Below, one piece after another: positions 1 to 12,900 of a stretch of 64,000 bases of DNA. A program made the translations under genes and the position numbers. The stretch is taken from positions 9,067,249 to 9,131,248 of the forward strand of contig OZ038423.1 in the NCBI GenBank assembly GCA_964036155.1, in the 5' to 3' direction. How positions within the stretch are numbered: position 1 is the first letter of the stretch; every line of letters starts with the position of its first letter. The stretch is from Diploscapter coronatus (taxonomy: Eukaryota; Nematoda; Chromadorea; Rhabditida; Rhabditidae). The notes under the pieces were generated by a model that made no database searches, had not been told where the DNA came from, and saw only the letters and a list, made by a program, of their open reading frames with translations.

Positions 1-1
1 T

Positions 2-2446
2 ACTGCAACTTCAGTATTAGGACTCTACCCAATTGTGAAGGGTGTACTGCGAGAGTCAGCAAAGAGAGTGTTCAAACTGGACATCTTACTGAATATAACT
101 GGAAGAACCCAAAGAAGTGTCCAGATGAGTACCGGAGAAAGAATCGAGGAGCACGTTATCTTCCAAATTAAAGTTGTTTTTTCCTGAAACTATATTTTAA
201 AAGGTTCACATTAGGCGCAAAACACGAACCAATCCAACGAAGACGCTCTCGGTACTTTACCTAAGCAAGTCGAATCTTCCGATTATCAGCTACGCCTGTC
301 AAACAAAGATTTCGTCAACACGTTTCCCTACCACATCGTTTTCGATCGGGATTGTAAACTCATCCAAGTCGGCCGAGAAATCTAGTTAGTCCAGAAAATT
401 TTGAATAAAATGATAAGGTGAATTTTCAGTAGTCACGTCCCGAAAGATCTTCTCATTCCTGGCACGCCGGTTCCTCGAATATTCGAAGTAACGCGACCAC
501 AGATTCCGCTCGATTTCGATAACATTTGTAATTTTATCAATGCAGTTTTTGTTTTACAGGTTATCAAACCATTTCAATAAATCATATCAAAAAGAGGCTT
601 CAGGTGAAAACAACCCCAATGGAATTCCAAAAGAACATCCTGAACAGCAAGCGAGGCAGTCAAGTGACAACAGACGCGAGGCTAGTTTTATTAAATAAAC
701 TTTTTTTAATCTGGAAATACGACCACGATAAAGCAGTAAATCTGCAGTTACTTGAAACGTGGTCCAATTCGAAACCGAAGAGTTGACTCTCTTCGAGCTT
801 TACTGCCTTCTAAGTCAAGACAGAAGTAAGTCTTCCTCGAGTCAACAAGATCCAGATCCAGATCCAGATCAACTCACATGTAGAGAGTAGCTGCAGATTC
901 TGTAGAATAGAAACGATTCCCGAGGATAATACAAAACCTGCAAGAGAATCTATTGTTTAGTTCGCTTTCGGAAAGTGATTTCACCACGAATCCAAATCAT
1001 TTCACGCAAAGTCAGCACTTGAAGCTCAAAGGCCAAATGATGCTCATGTCGAGTGGTAAGTTGTAAAGAATATCTACTTGAAAATAAAGAGGGGGTAAAC
1101 GGCATAATGTCAAAGAAGCTTCTCCCGATGCTTCATGAATTTGTGAACTTCTCATTTCTTGCACATTTTTGACTTATCAGTTTGTTAGCAGCTTTCAAAG
1201 TAATCAGAAATGAGAAGAAAGAAAATCGGGAAAATCAGGCAACATCATCATGTACCTTTGCTCTCCTTACGTGACATCGATTCCTGAACTTCTCCAGTTC
1301 GGCATGCGCATGAACTCGATGCCACTTCACGACGCTACAAGAGATCTCATCCTTCTCAACCAGCAGCGTTTGTCTGATGTTGAGATGAAGTAAGAAGGAC
1401 CAATTAAACATTTTCACGAAGAGAATCGTTCAGTCTTCAATTGGAAGCCAACAATGAGCAACTTGAACAGATGGCTAAAGATTTGGAGGTGGAGAAGGGC
1501 AAAACTGACGCCCTCCTGAGGGAAATGCTACCACCAACCGTGGCACAGCAGCTCAAAAGTGGACTGAGCGTGGATGCAAGTCAGTGAAATCACTGGTTCG
1601 TCATGAAAGAAGTAACGTTCAGGAGAATACGAAGAAGCGACGATCATGTTCTCCGACGTGCCGACCTTCCAGCAAATTGTGCCTCTTTGTCAGCCGAAAG
1701 ACATCGTCCATCTCTTGAACGAGTTGTTCACGAAGTTCGATAGACTCATTGGGCTGCAGAAAGCATACAAAGTGGAAACTGTCGGCGACAGCTATATGTC
1801 CGTAGGAGGCATTCCTGACGTCGTGGAAGATCATTGCGAAATCATCTGTCATCTGGCGCTGGGTAAGAAAAAGAAATGAAGTTTATGAAAGAAAATGTTT
1901 TCCAGGAATGTTGATGGAAGCCAGATCCGTCTGTGATCCAATTTCCAACAATCCACTCTTTGTCCGCTGTGGAATTCACTCTGGGCCAGTTGTCGCAGGC
2001 GTTGTCGGAGCGAAAATGCCCCGATACTGTCTATTCGGTGACACTGTCAACACAGCTTCTCGAATGGAAAGCCACAGTCCGCCGGGACGAATCCATTGCA
2101 GCGAGATTGCTAAGCTGTAAGAAAGTAACTTGAAACAGATGAAGAAGGAAATTTTAGTTGTGCTGAGAAGACTGGCAGGTTCGAATTTGAGCCTCGTGGC
2201 AAGGTGCAGATCAAAGGAAAAGGAGAAATGAACACCTACTTCCTGATAAGGAGTTTCAAGCGATCAATCTGGGAGATTACGAGCAGAATTCGAGGTTCAG
2301 TTTGGTTTTTGGAAGGAAAAAAGGGTTAGTTTCCAGACGAAAGCGTCAATAGCATCGATGGATATCAGGAGCTGCGAGACAGTATCGTCGACGACATCAT
2401 AGCCCAGAAAGCTACGAAGGGATCTCGGACTTGTGTGATTGTATAA
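2..2446 (+). CDS. Soluble guanylate cyclase, beta-like, C-terminal part (5' end outside window)
   Basis: Exons read as 2-172, 215-384, 430-559, 604-684, 1016-1055, 1239-1389, 1434-1579, 1623-1862, 1906-2116, 2158-2294 and 2337-2446. All phases join to give 528 codons. The first exons hold the end of the H-NOX heme domain and the HNOB-associated domain (LYPIVKGVL, then [20 protein letters not shown]). A coiled-coil linker ([20 protein letters not shown]) leads into the class III cyclase domain, with MFSDVPTF metal-site, [10 protein letters not shown] guanine-site and [14 protein letters not shown] nucleotide-site motifs. It should make cGMP from GTP in response to O2 or NO; in nematodes this family (gcy-31 to gcy-37) acts in gas-sensing neurons. 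The heme ligand lies upstream of the window. The protein ends in CVIV, a CaaX-type tail. I cannot decide which gcy gene it is. Confidence 0.93.
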
Positions 2447-2516
2447 CTTTTTCTCAATATTTACGACAATTTTCTAAATATTCCTTGCAAATATGTATTT
2501 GGTGAAATTTTTTAAG

Positions 2517-2522
2517 AATAAA
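2517..2522 (+). terminator. Poly(A) signal of the guanylate cyclase gene
   Basis: AATAAA lies 71 nt after the cyclase stop codon. It falls just beyond the stop codon of the convergent lectin gene (2526), so the two 3' ends almost meet. The match is to the consensus only. Confidence 0.5.
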
Positions 2523-2525
2523 TGA

Positions 2526-4005
2526 TTATTTGAGTTTCACCTGGAATGAATCGTAGTGATTCCACCAGTATCCATTAGGCAGAGCTGCGCCAGGCGTGCC
2601 ATCGCCGACCATCTCAATTCGCAAAGTGACAGCGGCGTTCTTGACAGTCATTAGATTAATCTTCGACAATCCAAGCCAGTAATTCTTTCCCTAAATAATG
2701 TGTACGAAGGGAGACATCACTAATGAAAAAGTACATCACCAATTCCATCTCCAAACCCATCTCGGTATTGGGCCCAAGACTTGTTCCAAACCTCGTAGGA
2801 GCCATCTACTCGACTAAACTTTGAAATTTACTTTCATTTGTCAAGTTGTTTTCAAGCCTCTGAAACAGCGTCCAACCACCATTGTAAGTGACCATGTCAC
2901 AGTACACATCTACAGACGCGTTGCCAACAACCACAGTGTAAATACCGTTGCTAAATCCATTCTGCTCAAAATTCCTATCTATAGAATGCTTTTACTCGGT
3001 GTATCCAGCCTTATACCAATCTTGACAGTCTGTCATCATTGTCGCTGTTTCGCAGACAAAGCAAGCCTGAGAAGAGGAACAGTCAGATATACTCCATTGA
3101 CCTTGATTTCAATACAACTCTTCGGAATCAATTTGGCTATGAATACCGCTAGTCTTATCGACGTAAGTACATCCAGGTGCAGGACTTTGGCCAGATGCCC
3201 AATTATAGAAGGTGAAATCGGTCGAATCGCTCCATGAGCATGACGAAGAGCTGGCACATTTCAGCCCGATCCAATAGTTGTTGCAGGATGGTTGATTGGA
3301 AGTCAGGCCGTTCACCATGCCACTATCGAATGCATTGTGAATCGACGTAAGATGACCACCCTTCGACTTGCAGAAGGTCTCAGCAGAGTCCCAGCTTCTG
3401 AATATTCTTCCTTGAAAAAAATATGCAGAGGTGGTCAAAAACTTGAAAGATTCAGTGATTCTGAATGCAGCCTGGAATACCAAATTTCTGTTTGACTTAA
3501 TCCGATTGAAGATTGCGACAGAGCCGCACTGAGGCTATCTAAATGAGCAATGCTATGCTTCAATCGGATCGAATCTAAGCAAATGTGTATACCAAACTGG
3601 ATGCGTAATAATTGTGACAACGAGTTGCTTGACGAAAATGAAAAAAAACATTGAATTAGGAACATCTAAATGAATAACTATTTGGCGACTGCACACATGC
3701 ATCTTATCTGACAACAGTTCTAATGAAAAGGATAGAAAATTATCTTTCTGATAATGTGTATGTGTGCATCAGCAAGATGATCACTCATTGAAATGTTCAA
3801 AAATCGATAGTTTCATTTTCACCAAGTAATCCGAACGGCGATAATATTGACCGTTCCGAACCTTTGTTTTCCACTGTGAAATAAATTACCCCTGAACAGT
3901 CTCTAGATGCACGCATCGTTCTCCAGTATTCCCTTTGCTACCTATCGGACAATCCACGGCGATCGAATATGGCAGGGAACTAGCGAATATCAATAACAAA
4001 AGCAT
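2526..4005 (-). CDS. Secreted C-type lectin fused to a truncated fibrinogen-like domain
   Basis: Exons on the minus strand: 4005-3890 (ATG plus signal peptide MLLLLIFASSLPYSIA), 3410-3147, 3101-2996, 2950-2858, 2813-2735 and 2690-2526 (stop). The phases of 3890 and 3410 do not match, so at least one exon between them is unplaced. The 3410-3101 part is a C-type lectin domain: FRSWDSAETFC, NNYWIGL, a WSDSTDFTFYNW loop and a QWSISDC/ACFVCE end. From DCQDWYKAG onward it is a fibrinogen-related domain (VYCDMVTYNGGWTLFQ, RVDGSYEVWNKSW, GKNYWLGL, PNGYWWNHYDSF). This half stops after about 125 residues against roughly 215 in full domains, so the C-terminal subdomain is missing. Likely a secreted carbohydrate-binding or immune-type protein. 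The 2858/2813 intron needs a GC donor to keep domain length. Confidence 0.8.
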
Positions 4006-7000
4006 GCTTCGAAATGTGTGATTGAATGCTTTTCAAAAATTCTTGCGACCCAGCGATTTTTATGTCTTTCGCCAGCTTGTCCTTATCAGCCATCATACAG
4101 ATTTAACGATCTCATAAAATCACGTATTTTTCGGCGCTTTTAATATCGGAAAAAGTCGTAGAGATCATGAGATCTATAATAGATGGACTGAGAGACGACA
4201 ATTTGATAGGGGATATCCAAATTTTCGGACACATCGTCTCGTCTTTCTCTGATTTGCTTCAGTCTTTTCGGAATTGAGTGTTACCGATAAGAGGCGAGTT
4301 AGCAGCCGAGCAGTCGGACACAGGAGCTGCAGAGAATGGGTGCACTCTCACTCACTCACTCAATTTTCTCGCTCGTCCTCGTTTCGCTTGCATCCTCCTG
4401 TGATATTTCGTCCAATTTCTTCGGTTTCGTCCGGCACTTTTGCCTAATCTCTGCTGCTCGCCTCTTTCCCTTCCCCTTCCCATTACAACCCTCCTCAGGA
4501 GGCTATATAGCTTTTCAATGAATCAATGACGGCTCTTTGCGCGTTAGCGTCGAGGAGTCAAACGAGCCTCTCATAGTCGAGGTGTAGTAGACAACTATTT
4601 TTCGGCATAATCATATTATTCGCATTTTTCAGTTCAGCTATATAGTGTTATGTAAACCATATTGTTCTTCTCCTTGAATAATTATTTTGCGAAGTTTCAA
4701 ACAATCTCCAACATATACATGTGTATACCACTTTGTTCTTTGAATTTTCCATGACTTATGACTTCAGACAGCATCACTCTTTCATGTGCTTCCATGCCTT
4801 TCACACTCGCTTTTAACATACTGCTAGATTTTTCAGTCTCAAATTCCCATTCCATTTGCCAAAATTCTCTAGCCTCATTCAACGAGAATCCATTAGCTAA
4901 GTGTGTCGAAGGAATCATAAACGACCTAATTTAAAGTGACTCATTTTTCGAAATTATCGTTGAAGCTGAAATCTGTGAGGCTGAAAATAGGAAGGGAATG
5001 ATTTATGCCAGCCACTCCTATTCACATAATATTCCCCTTCTAACTGAAAAATGATCGTACGCCACTTTGCACCCCTACCTGACTTGCTGGCCAAACAAAA
5101 AATCGGTGAAGTAAGAGATGACTGGATTTTCAGAATATTATTCCTTGAAATAACGAATTCTTTTGACATTATTGTTAAAATGTCAACATTACACTTCGTT
5201 GTCTCAATTACGATCAGCTAGATCGTTTTTCAAAGGTTTCAGAAAATTAACGGAATGTGGATGTTCAGACATTGTAATTCGAGCTGAATTTGAATACTCG
5301 TTTTTAGAGATGAACTCGGAAGAGAAAAAACAACTAGAAATCACTGACGAGCTTTCGAATTTGCGTTCTCAGCTGGTTTTCTACAATTCTAAAGATTTCA
5401 AAGATACCCACAAAGCTAGATAATTAGGACATTTTCCGAAATCTCGCAAATGGACGAAATTATGTGTAGACTAGGAGGTGATCTCTCACTTGTGCTTACT
5501 ATCATTTCAATTTGCTAGGTTGATAGATTGCCGAGTTGTCGAAAATTCATTTAATCTCTGATACGTTCATTAATTGGGAATCTCTGCTCGCTCGTCCTCC
5601 CATTCCTGTCACTCCCTTGTTCTGTTCGTGTCCATTTTGGTTGATGGCCCTCTGGCGCAACTCCACTCTCCCCTCCCCCTGCCATTCTCTCGTGGTGCAT
5701 CGATTCGGCTGCACATTCAGGCACATTCAGCACATCGCCAAGAGTGAGGGAGGAGTCTCTGGCTTTGCCCAGAAGTATACGGAAAGAGCAGCTACTGGAA
5801 AAGGAAAAGCTAAAAACGAGTCCAGAGGCTTTTCCATGTTTCCTTTGCCCCATTCCCTTTGTCTCTCACTCCCTCTCGCTTCCCCTCCCTTCCCCTTCCA
5901 CCAATATGGATTTATTTTGTCGGTTGCCGCCCCCAATTTTTGGCCCCTCTTTTCTCTTCTTTATGGTCCCCAGCCACTCGTCTTCTTTTTTACTTCTTTA
6001 GGGCGTGTTTTTATCTGCTCCAAAACATGTCCATCTTCATTAACAGCTATTTTCATCTAGAGTCCTTTACTCTTTATTCTTTTATTTTTCGTCGATAGTC
6101 TAGTGCTCTGAAAGCGAGTTCGCATTCTCCTCAAGTAGAAAAGCATCGAAACTTCAGAATTCCCGTTCTGATATAAGTGGAGCGTTGCAAATTTAATGAT
6201 TCCCCACTGAATTATTCAATGAATTGGCCTTCCGCTAAATTTCCAAACTTCCAGAGGAATTGTAAGTTTTTTCGAAGTCGTTTTCCTGCAATTTGCCTCG
6301 TGTTTCTCGTAAAAACGATTCACCTCCCAAATGCGAGCAATTTCGAACGCAAATAAAAACTTCGGACGCATCTGACCCACAACTTTACCAGGCATTCAAT
6401 TTGTTCGTGAAAACACCGAAGGAAGTTCGACGACATTTCTATCTTCGTCCATAGTCTGGTGGATATAAACTAACCAAATTTACAAACTCTATTGGATTTT
6501 TCGAAAGTTCATATGATTTTTCTTTTGAAAATCTAGTTTTTTTTCTCTAGAAACTTTGAACCGTTTCCTTATTTATTAACTCTGCCTCTAAGATTTTCAT
6601 TCTTCTCTTTTGCAAACACTATGACATCAGCACGATACTATTCGACCAAAGGTGCTATAATTTGCTCGCTCGTGTAGCCCCTCTGCACATCAAAAATGCA
6701 GGAACACTTCGGGCTGCGCATATTTTGTCGCTCTCTCAAAAATGCAGCCTCAGAAGTCCACGCGGAAGTTGGACACAGGCATAAAGGCATTGTTGTGCCA
6801 GTCGAGTCGAATCAATTAAACGGCGAATTCTATTTTCGTTTTCCGAGTAAATTCTCTGCCGCTCCTCTCGCCTTCTTCCTTCCGACTTTTCGCCGCTTTG
6901 CATGGAGCATTGTATTTCGCTCGAGTGAAGTTCGCCTTTTGCGATAAAATTTAAAATTCCTGGAACCGAGTTACGTAAATGTCAATTAGCATGAATCGAT

Positions 7001-9936
7001 GAATGAATTATGCATTCCCAAATGAGTTATTGCGTACCGAGTCTAGAAGGCGATTCTTCATGGATCATTCTTCTTCGTTTAATATTGATGCTGCAAATCA
7101 GAGCCAAAGTAACACCTATCACGAATGAATCAATTTCGCGTTCACCTGTGTAAACTAACAAATAACTTTGAGAGGACCATCAACAGCTTGCTTCTAGGAA
7201 AAAGTCATCAGGCCAATGTTTGGAATGTTAAAAGAAAAATCCGATCGTAGCGGTCTAGGGTCGAAAATTAGAAGAATGTCTTTGACATAAATGCAATCTC
7301 GAATTTTTCCTCTTGCACACTCATTAGTGATTGGAAGATGACTTTTTGAGTCCTGTCTTAGACAAAACAATAGTAAAATCCACATATATTTTTCTATCAA
7401 TGCCTTGACTACCAAGTAGTAACCGTGTCTGATTGTTGTCAGTCATTTCCGGCCGTGTCTTGTTCTCTCTTCGACAATCCTCGGGCTCTCAGGCATTGGA
7501 TACCCACCTCACACTTCCTTCCTTCCTTTATCTTTTCACAACTTATCCTCTTCATCTGCCTTTATTCTTCATCCTCCCTCACTTTTCGTTCATTCCATCT
7601 GTCTTCTCTGTGATCTCTTGTTATCCCTCAGTCTCTAGCTCAGAATCTAAGCAGCTGTTCTCAGTTATCCTCACATTTCTTGTCGCTTCATCGCTTCAGT
7701 CCCCCTATCTTTTATCTCTCAATCTTTCCCTTCCTTCTCCAATCATTTTGATTTCTCTCGTTGTCTTCATTCATCAATTTCTCTGCCCTTCTCTCAAATT
7801 CATGTGATCTCTCCATTCTAAGCTGACTCTTGCTATGAAACTATCAGAAGAGCTGCTACACACCGCAGTTTCGACGTTATCACTTTATCACTGTCTTTCC
7901 GTCTGACTCTTCGGCTAGAGAAGTCACATTTCACTTTGATTTGCTCATCATCGAGGCAATGTTTTTATTTCGCTTGAAACATCCCAATTCCATGATTGTT
8001 TACAAATCAGTTTGATTGGAGCAAAAATTGCATGAGTCTTTTTACTAGTGAATAACGATGTTAGGAATAGAACAAAACTGAAACTTGACAGAAATAAGAA
8101 GTCGAATAAGAGTTCTTATCATTTCTGATCGATGTAATGGCCTATGAAATCTTCTGAAGCACGATATGAAAAATGATCATTTCATTGGGTGAACTTCTCT
8201 TCTTCAATGCCAACTCTAGCGTGATTTTCCTAACTCCCGACCCAAAAGTGTACTTGTTCTTCAACACCCACAACTCGAATATCCATAATTCATCACCGCC
8301 TAGAATATCGTATTACCTTCAAGCCTAGAATATTCCCTTATGAGTTCCACTAATTTCCTGTTTCAATTACTTGAAACGACTAACACTTTCAGTAATGGTT
8401 CCTTGAATCCAGCCGAATTTTTCTGTATCTTTCAAATTTGATTAAAAAGTGTCAATCTCGATGCGATGCTGGCATATCAAATGTTTGCCTGATTCGTTGC
8501 TTTGAGTGTCTCTCCCTGCTTGGGATTGTCATGCCATTTTGGGATGTCAGTGTCTGTCAGAAGCCGTTCTCTCATCCTTCCTTCCTCTGCATTTCTAACC
8601 GATCTGTCTCGCTGCTCTCTCAATATTTCGTCATCTTCCGCATCTTTCATCCTCTTCATATCCTGTGCTCTCTCGTGAACATGCCTCTAGAGAATTGCAC
8701 GTCGAAATCAAGTATGTAACTAAAAAGTTTTATCTGCCAAAGCAATTCTTTCGTGTTTTTTGCTTGCTTCTTCTGCTGCTATTTTGTTGTGTGGTCGAAC
8801 TTTCATCGAAAATTTATTTACACTTTTCTTTATTACAAATTTCGAAAATTACAACGTTTCATGTTTCAAAGGATTAACTTTATTCTGTTTTGAATCTCAT
8901 ATTTTGGACCTTTATGATAATTTTAGTGCCATTTTCATGAATTATAGAATTTTTGTTTAATTTTTCATTTGATACTTTCTCCTGAGTTTTTACTAACAAT
9001 GATTAGTTTCTAAATCTAAGTTTCTATTTTCTGAAATTTCATCCATGAATTTTGACATTTTTCTTCGATAATTCATTCAAATGTCTTGATTCATTTCCCT
9101 TTCTACTCTGTGAATTCACTCATCCAGCCTCTGTCTCGTTGCGTACTAATCTCTATCCCCTTGCCTATAGCGTCTCCCTTCCCTCACATTGTTCTAAGTG
9201 CAGCAGGGCTTTGCCTTATTGCGTTGCGTTTTTACTTGCACATACTCATTCTTCCCTTCTTTCCTTACTTTTCTGCTTACTTTTGGCTATCTTTTAGCAA
9301 TTCATTCTGCTCCTCCTTATTTTTCTATTATTTATTTCTTTGTTTTTTCAACTCGAGCCGTTTTTCTGCCAATGACTAATGTCCACAGGATTCAGTGGCT
9401 CATCTTCGTTCATTTCTCTTCGACCTTCCTTTCAAGACGTTACATTTCTCGTGCATCGACGCTGGAAAATACCCGTTTTTAGAAATATTTGAACTTTCAG
9501 TGATTACATTAATGTGAGATGGCCGCAGACAGACGCAGGCATGAAGCATAGCGGTACGATTTTCATCCAATATTTTTAAATTCATAGTCAAATTTGATAG
9601 CGTGAAATTCTTATTGTGAGCCATAACAAAAATGTGCACGATAGAATAGATCATTTTATTACGACTAGATCCGATGAAAAATGATCAATTATCTCATTCT
9701 AGAAGAAAATTAGTCTCCAAAATAAACATAAAGAAACTTTTGATGAAAAACCTGCATCATTATAATTGCCTCCGAGAAGAACGGCCTATTATCGAGCTGC
9801 TCTTCATGATGGAGCTATAATTATGTATATATATAATCCTTTTCTGACTTACTTTAGACATCCATGGTGTGTTCAATTATTCAATTAGAATTAGAACTTT
9901 TCATGATGGTCGCAATTTAGCCGTTGATGGGGCCGA
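4006..9936. other. 5.9-kb intergenic region, no gene seen
   Basis: I find no exon chain with coherent splice phases on either strand. Open frames here are short, mostly in CT-rich tracts (around 4330-4480, 5600-6000, 7480-7800 and 9100-9350), and encode Ser/Pro/Phe-rich peptides typical of pyrimidine-rich noncoding DNA. It separates the lectin 5' end from the receptor alpha gene and probably contains promoters for both. Confidence 0.6.
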
Positions 9937-12900
9937 ATGCGTGCAGCACTCGTACTGATTCTGCTCGCGTGGGCGGCCGTTGAGTCGTCGCTGGCCAACA
10001 AAGACGCCAACCACCTCTTCGAGTATCTATTAGCAGGTCACAGATTAAGTTTCACCCATAAAATAATCGAATGATTATTTTTCACATTTCTCAGTATCTA
10101 TAAACCCCGTTATTTATATCTGAAGCCATTGGAAAATTATAGCTGAAAGATCAAAATGAATGATTTCAATGAAAGCTTAAAATATTGAAGACATCGAAAT
10201 AATGCAATATATTGAAAAAGTAATCATTTCCTCGACTTCAATAATTTATCTCAAAAGGCAAATCTATTTGAATTCTTGAAGATTTCAAATTTCCATTTAA
10301 ATGCATACCCTTACAGATTACAACAAACTCGTGCGGCCAGTCAGCATGATCAACGAGACACTGGTTGTACGGTTCAAACTCAAGCTCAGCCAGCTCCTAG
10401 ACGTCGTGAGTTCTTCATTTTTACAAGAATATTATTTTTCAAAGTAAAGTTCATGATCTTCATTATTGATTTTGTTAAAATCATGAAGCCCCACTTCGTT
10501 CATCTCCAAAATTCTCGAAAACTATAAATTTCACGAAACTTCCTCGTTTTCTGTTTCAAAGTAGAAAGTTTTCTCAAAACTTCTCCTATTTTTCCACTCA
10601 ACTGGTCACTGATCCTGTAATGCTATCAAAATATCAGTCATTCGGAGTCAAAATCGCTTCTCTTCTCCTCTTTGACAGTCATCTCTGCCTGTGTCCCCCG
10701 GCTGTCAATTTGCAATCTCCCATCCGAGTGTCAGGCCATCCAGCCTGCTTTCGAATGCCAATCATCGCGTCATGCACATTTCAACGGCAAGGCGAAAGAC
10801 GCGAAAGCTGCTATGATTTGAGAGCCAAGCAGAAAGACATAAAGAAGAAAGAAGGCCCACGGACATTTCACGATCTAAAAATTACGTTGAGCTAGAGCGC
10901 ACGGCTAGTACTTCCTCAGAAATAAAAAAGAAAAGTCTCACATGGACTTCATTTTTGATTTCATTGCTCTTCAAAAGGCATTTTGTAAAGTTCGTTAGAT
11001 AGTAATTTCTCTAATCACATGATATTCCTCATATATTGACTGGGCCCGCTAAATTCGTCTAAATTATACATTGCCAATTTACAATATGATTACTTTACAA
11101 ATTGCCTTAATCATTTTCTTAACATCTTGTAAACTCGACAATAATTTGAAGATTTAGTAATGGGCTACGTAAGAAAGAAAAGAGAATAGAGTAGAGAGAG
11201 AGAGAGAGAGAGAGTCCTAAAACGAGGTATAAGCCGTCGGATTCCTAGACAAATCTCATCAAATTTCCCTATCCCTCTGCAATTTCATTCTTCTCTTTTT
11301 GTCGCTTGTTTCGCCAATTTCTCAACTCAAACTTTGAGCCTGAAAAAACGGATTATCACGTGCGAGAAAAACAACGAAGAAAATTGACTGAATTTCAGCA
11401 CGAGAAGAACCAAATCATGACGGCGAACGTGTGGCTACAGCATGTAAGTTGAAACTTAGAATTTACCAGGGATTTTCAAAAGTTTGATCTTCGTTATGTT
11501 ACTATATGAAAAACAATATAATATTATTATGCTTAAATGCTGCGGTATGGCGAAGAATCTAGGCTGGCAATTCATAATGAAATTCCAATTCAAATTGATT
11601 TACAAATTACACTAATTTTGTCGAAGCATTGTATTTCACTTATGAAGACCAAGGTCTATGATTTCGGCTTCAGAGTTGGACGGACCACAAACTGACATGG
11701 AATCCAGCGGAATACGGCGGTGTCGAAGTGTTGTATGTTCCATCCGATATGATTTGGCTTCCGGATATTGGTTAGTGGTGATTTTCCAATATTTTGCATA
11801 TTTCTTTCAAACTCAACCAGAAAAGCGAATTGGAAAATTGAAAGCCACAAGTCTTCAAGCTTATAGACCGTGCGAAAAGCCTGAAATAAGAATTTCCTAC
11901 CATACTTCATACTATATCACATGCTATATCGCACAGTTTGAAGATATGAAGGATTGCGATTTTCAATAATCACACAAGACCATTTTTGAACGATCTTGAA
12001 AGAAATGTGACAGAGAATATTGAGATAAATAACCATTAACCGAATTTATTCAGTGCTCTACAACAAGTAAGTGATTTCGATAAAATTTCAAGTTGATGAA
12101 TTTTTACTTATTTAGCGCCGATGGTAACTACCAAGTGAACATTATGACGAAAGCCAAGTTGTCGTATAACGGGACGGTCGAGTGGGCTCCGCCAGCAATC
12201 TACAAGTCAATGTGCCAAATTAACGTCGAGTATTTTCCCTTCGATTCGCAAACGTGCGAGATGAAATTCGGTGAGTCAGATTTACTATCTCGTTTTGAAA
12301 TTTTCAATGACTTCTAATTCTGCTACATAATTTTCAACTTTGGAAAAGCAATCGAAATGACCGTTTCTCACATAATTATAGATGGATAGACTTTAGATTC
12401 CGATACAAATTCTTCATTCAAAATCTCATTCTTTTTGTTGATGATTTTGAGATCTAATAGAATTTCTGCACAAAATCAAACATTCTCACCAATTTCAACA
12501 AATTCTTAGGTTCATGGACATACGGAGGTTTGGAAGTAGACTTGAAGCACAAAGACGAGCACCTGCAGAACGAAACTGAGGATAAAGTCGTGGGCGTCGA
12601 TGGGGCCGTCTATTACGAGAAGGTCTGGAAAGTCAAGGAAGGTAAGCAATCATTTTACTGATGAAAAATATCGTGAAAAGTCAATGAATAAGAATCGCGC
12701 GCAGCTATCTTATTAGCGTTCTGCCATAAAATACAAAAGTTATTTGAATTTCGGTCCTATTTATTTTTGAGATTATTTTCCGAGTTATTCAAAATCTACG
12801 CGATAACAGTGAAAATAATCTAAATTGCGGTCTCTTTCCAATGCATCCTTCACTCTTTTCTAGTGTTTCATCAGTGCATACGATTTTTTGGTCGTTACAA

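Noticed and set aside
5163..5423. Frame with an acidic, helix-like end (EMNSEEKKQLEITDELSNLR)
   Set aside because: Looks protein-like for about 40 codons only, with no acceptor/donor pair or related exon nearby.
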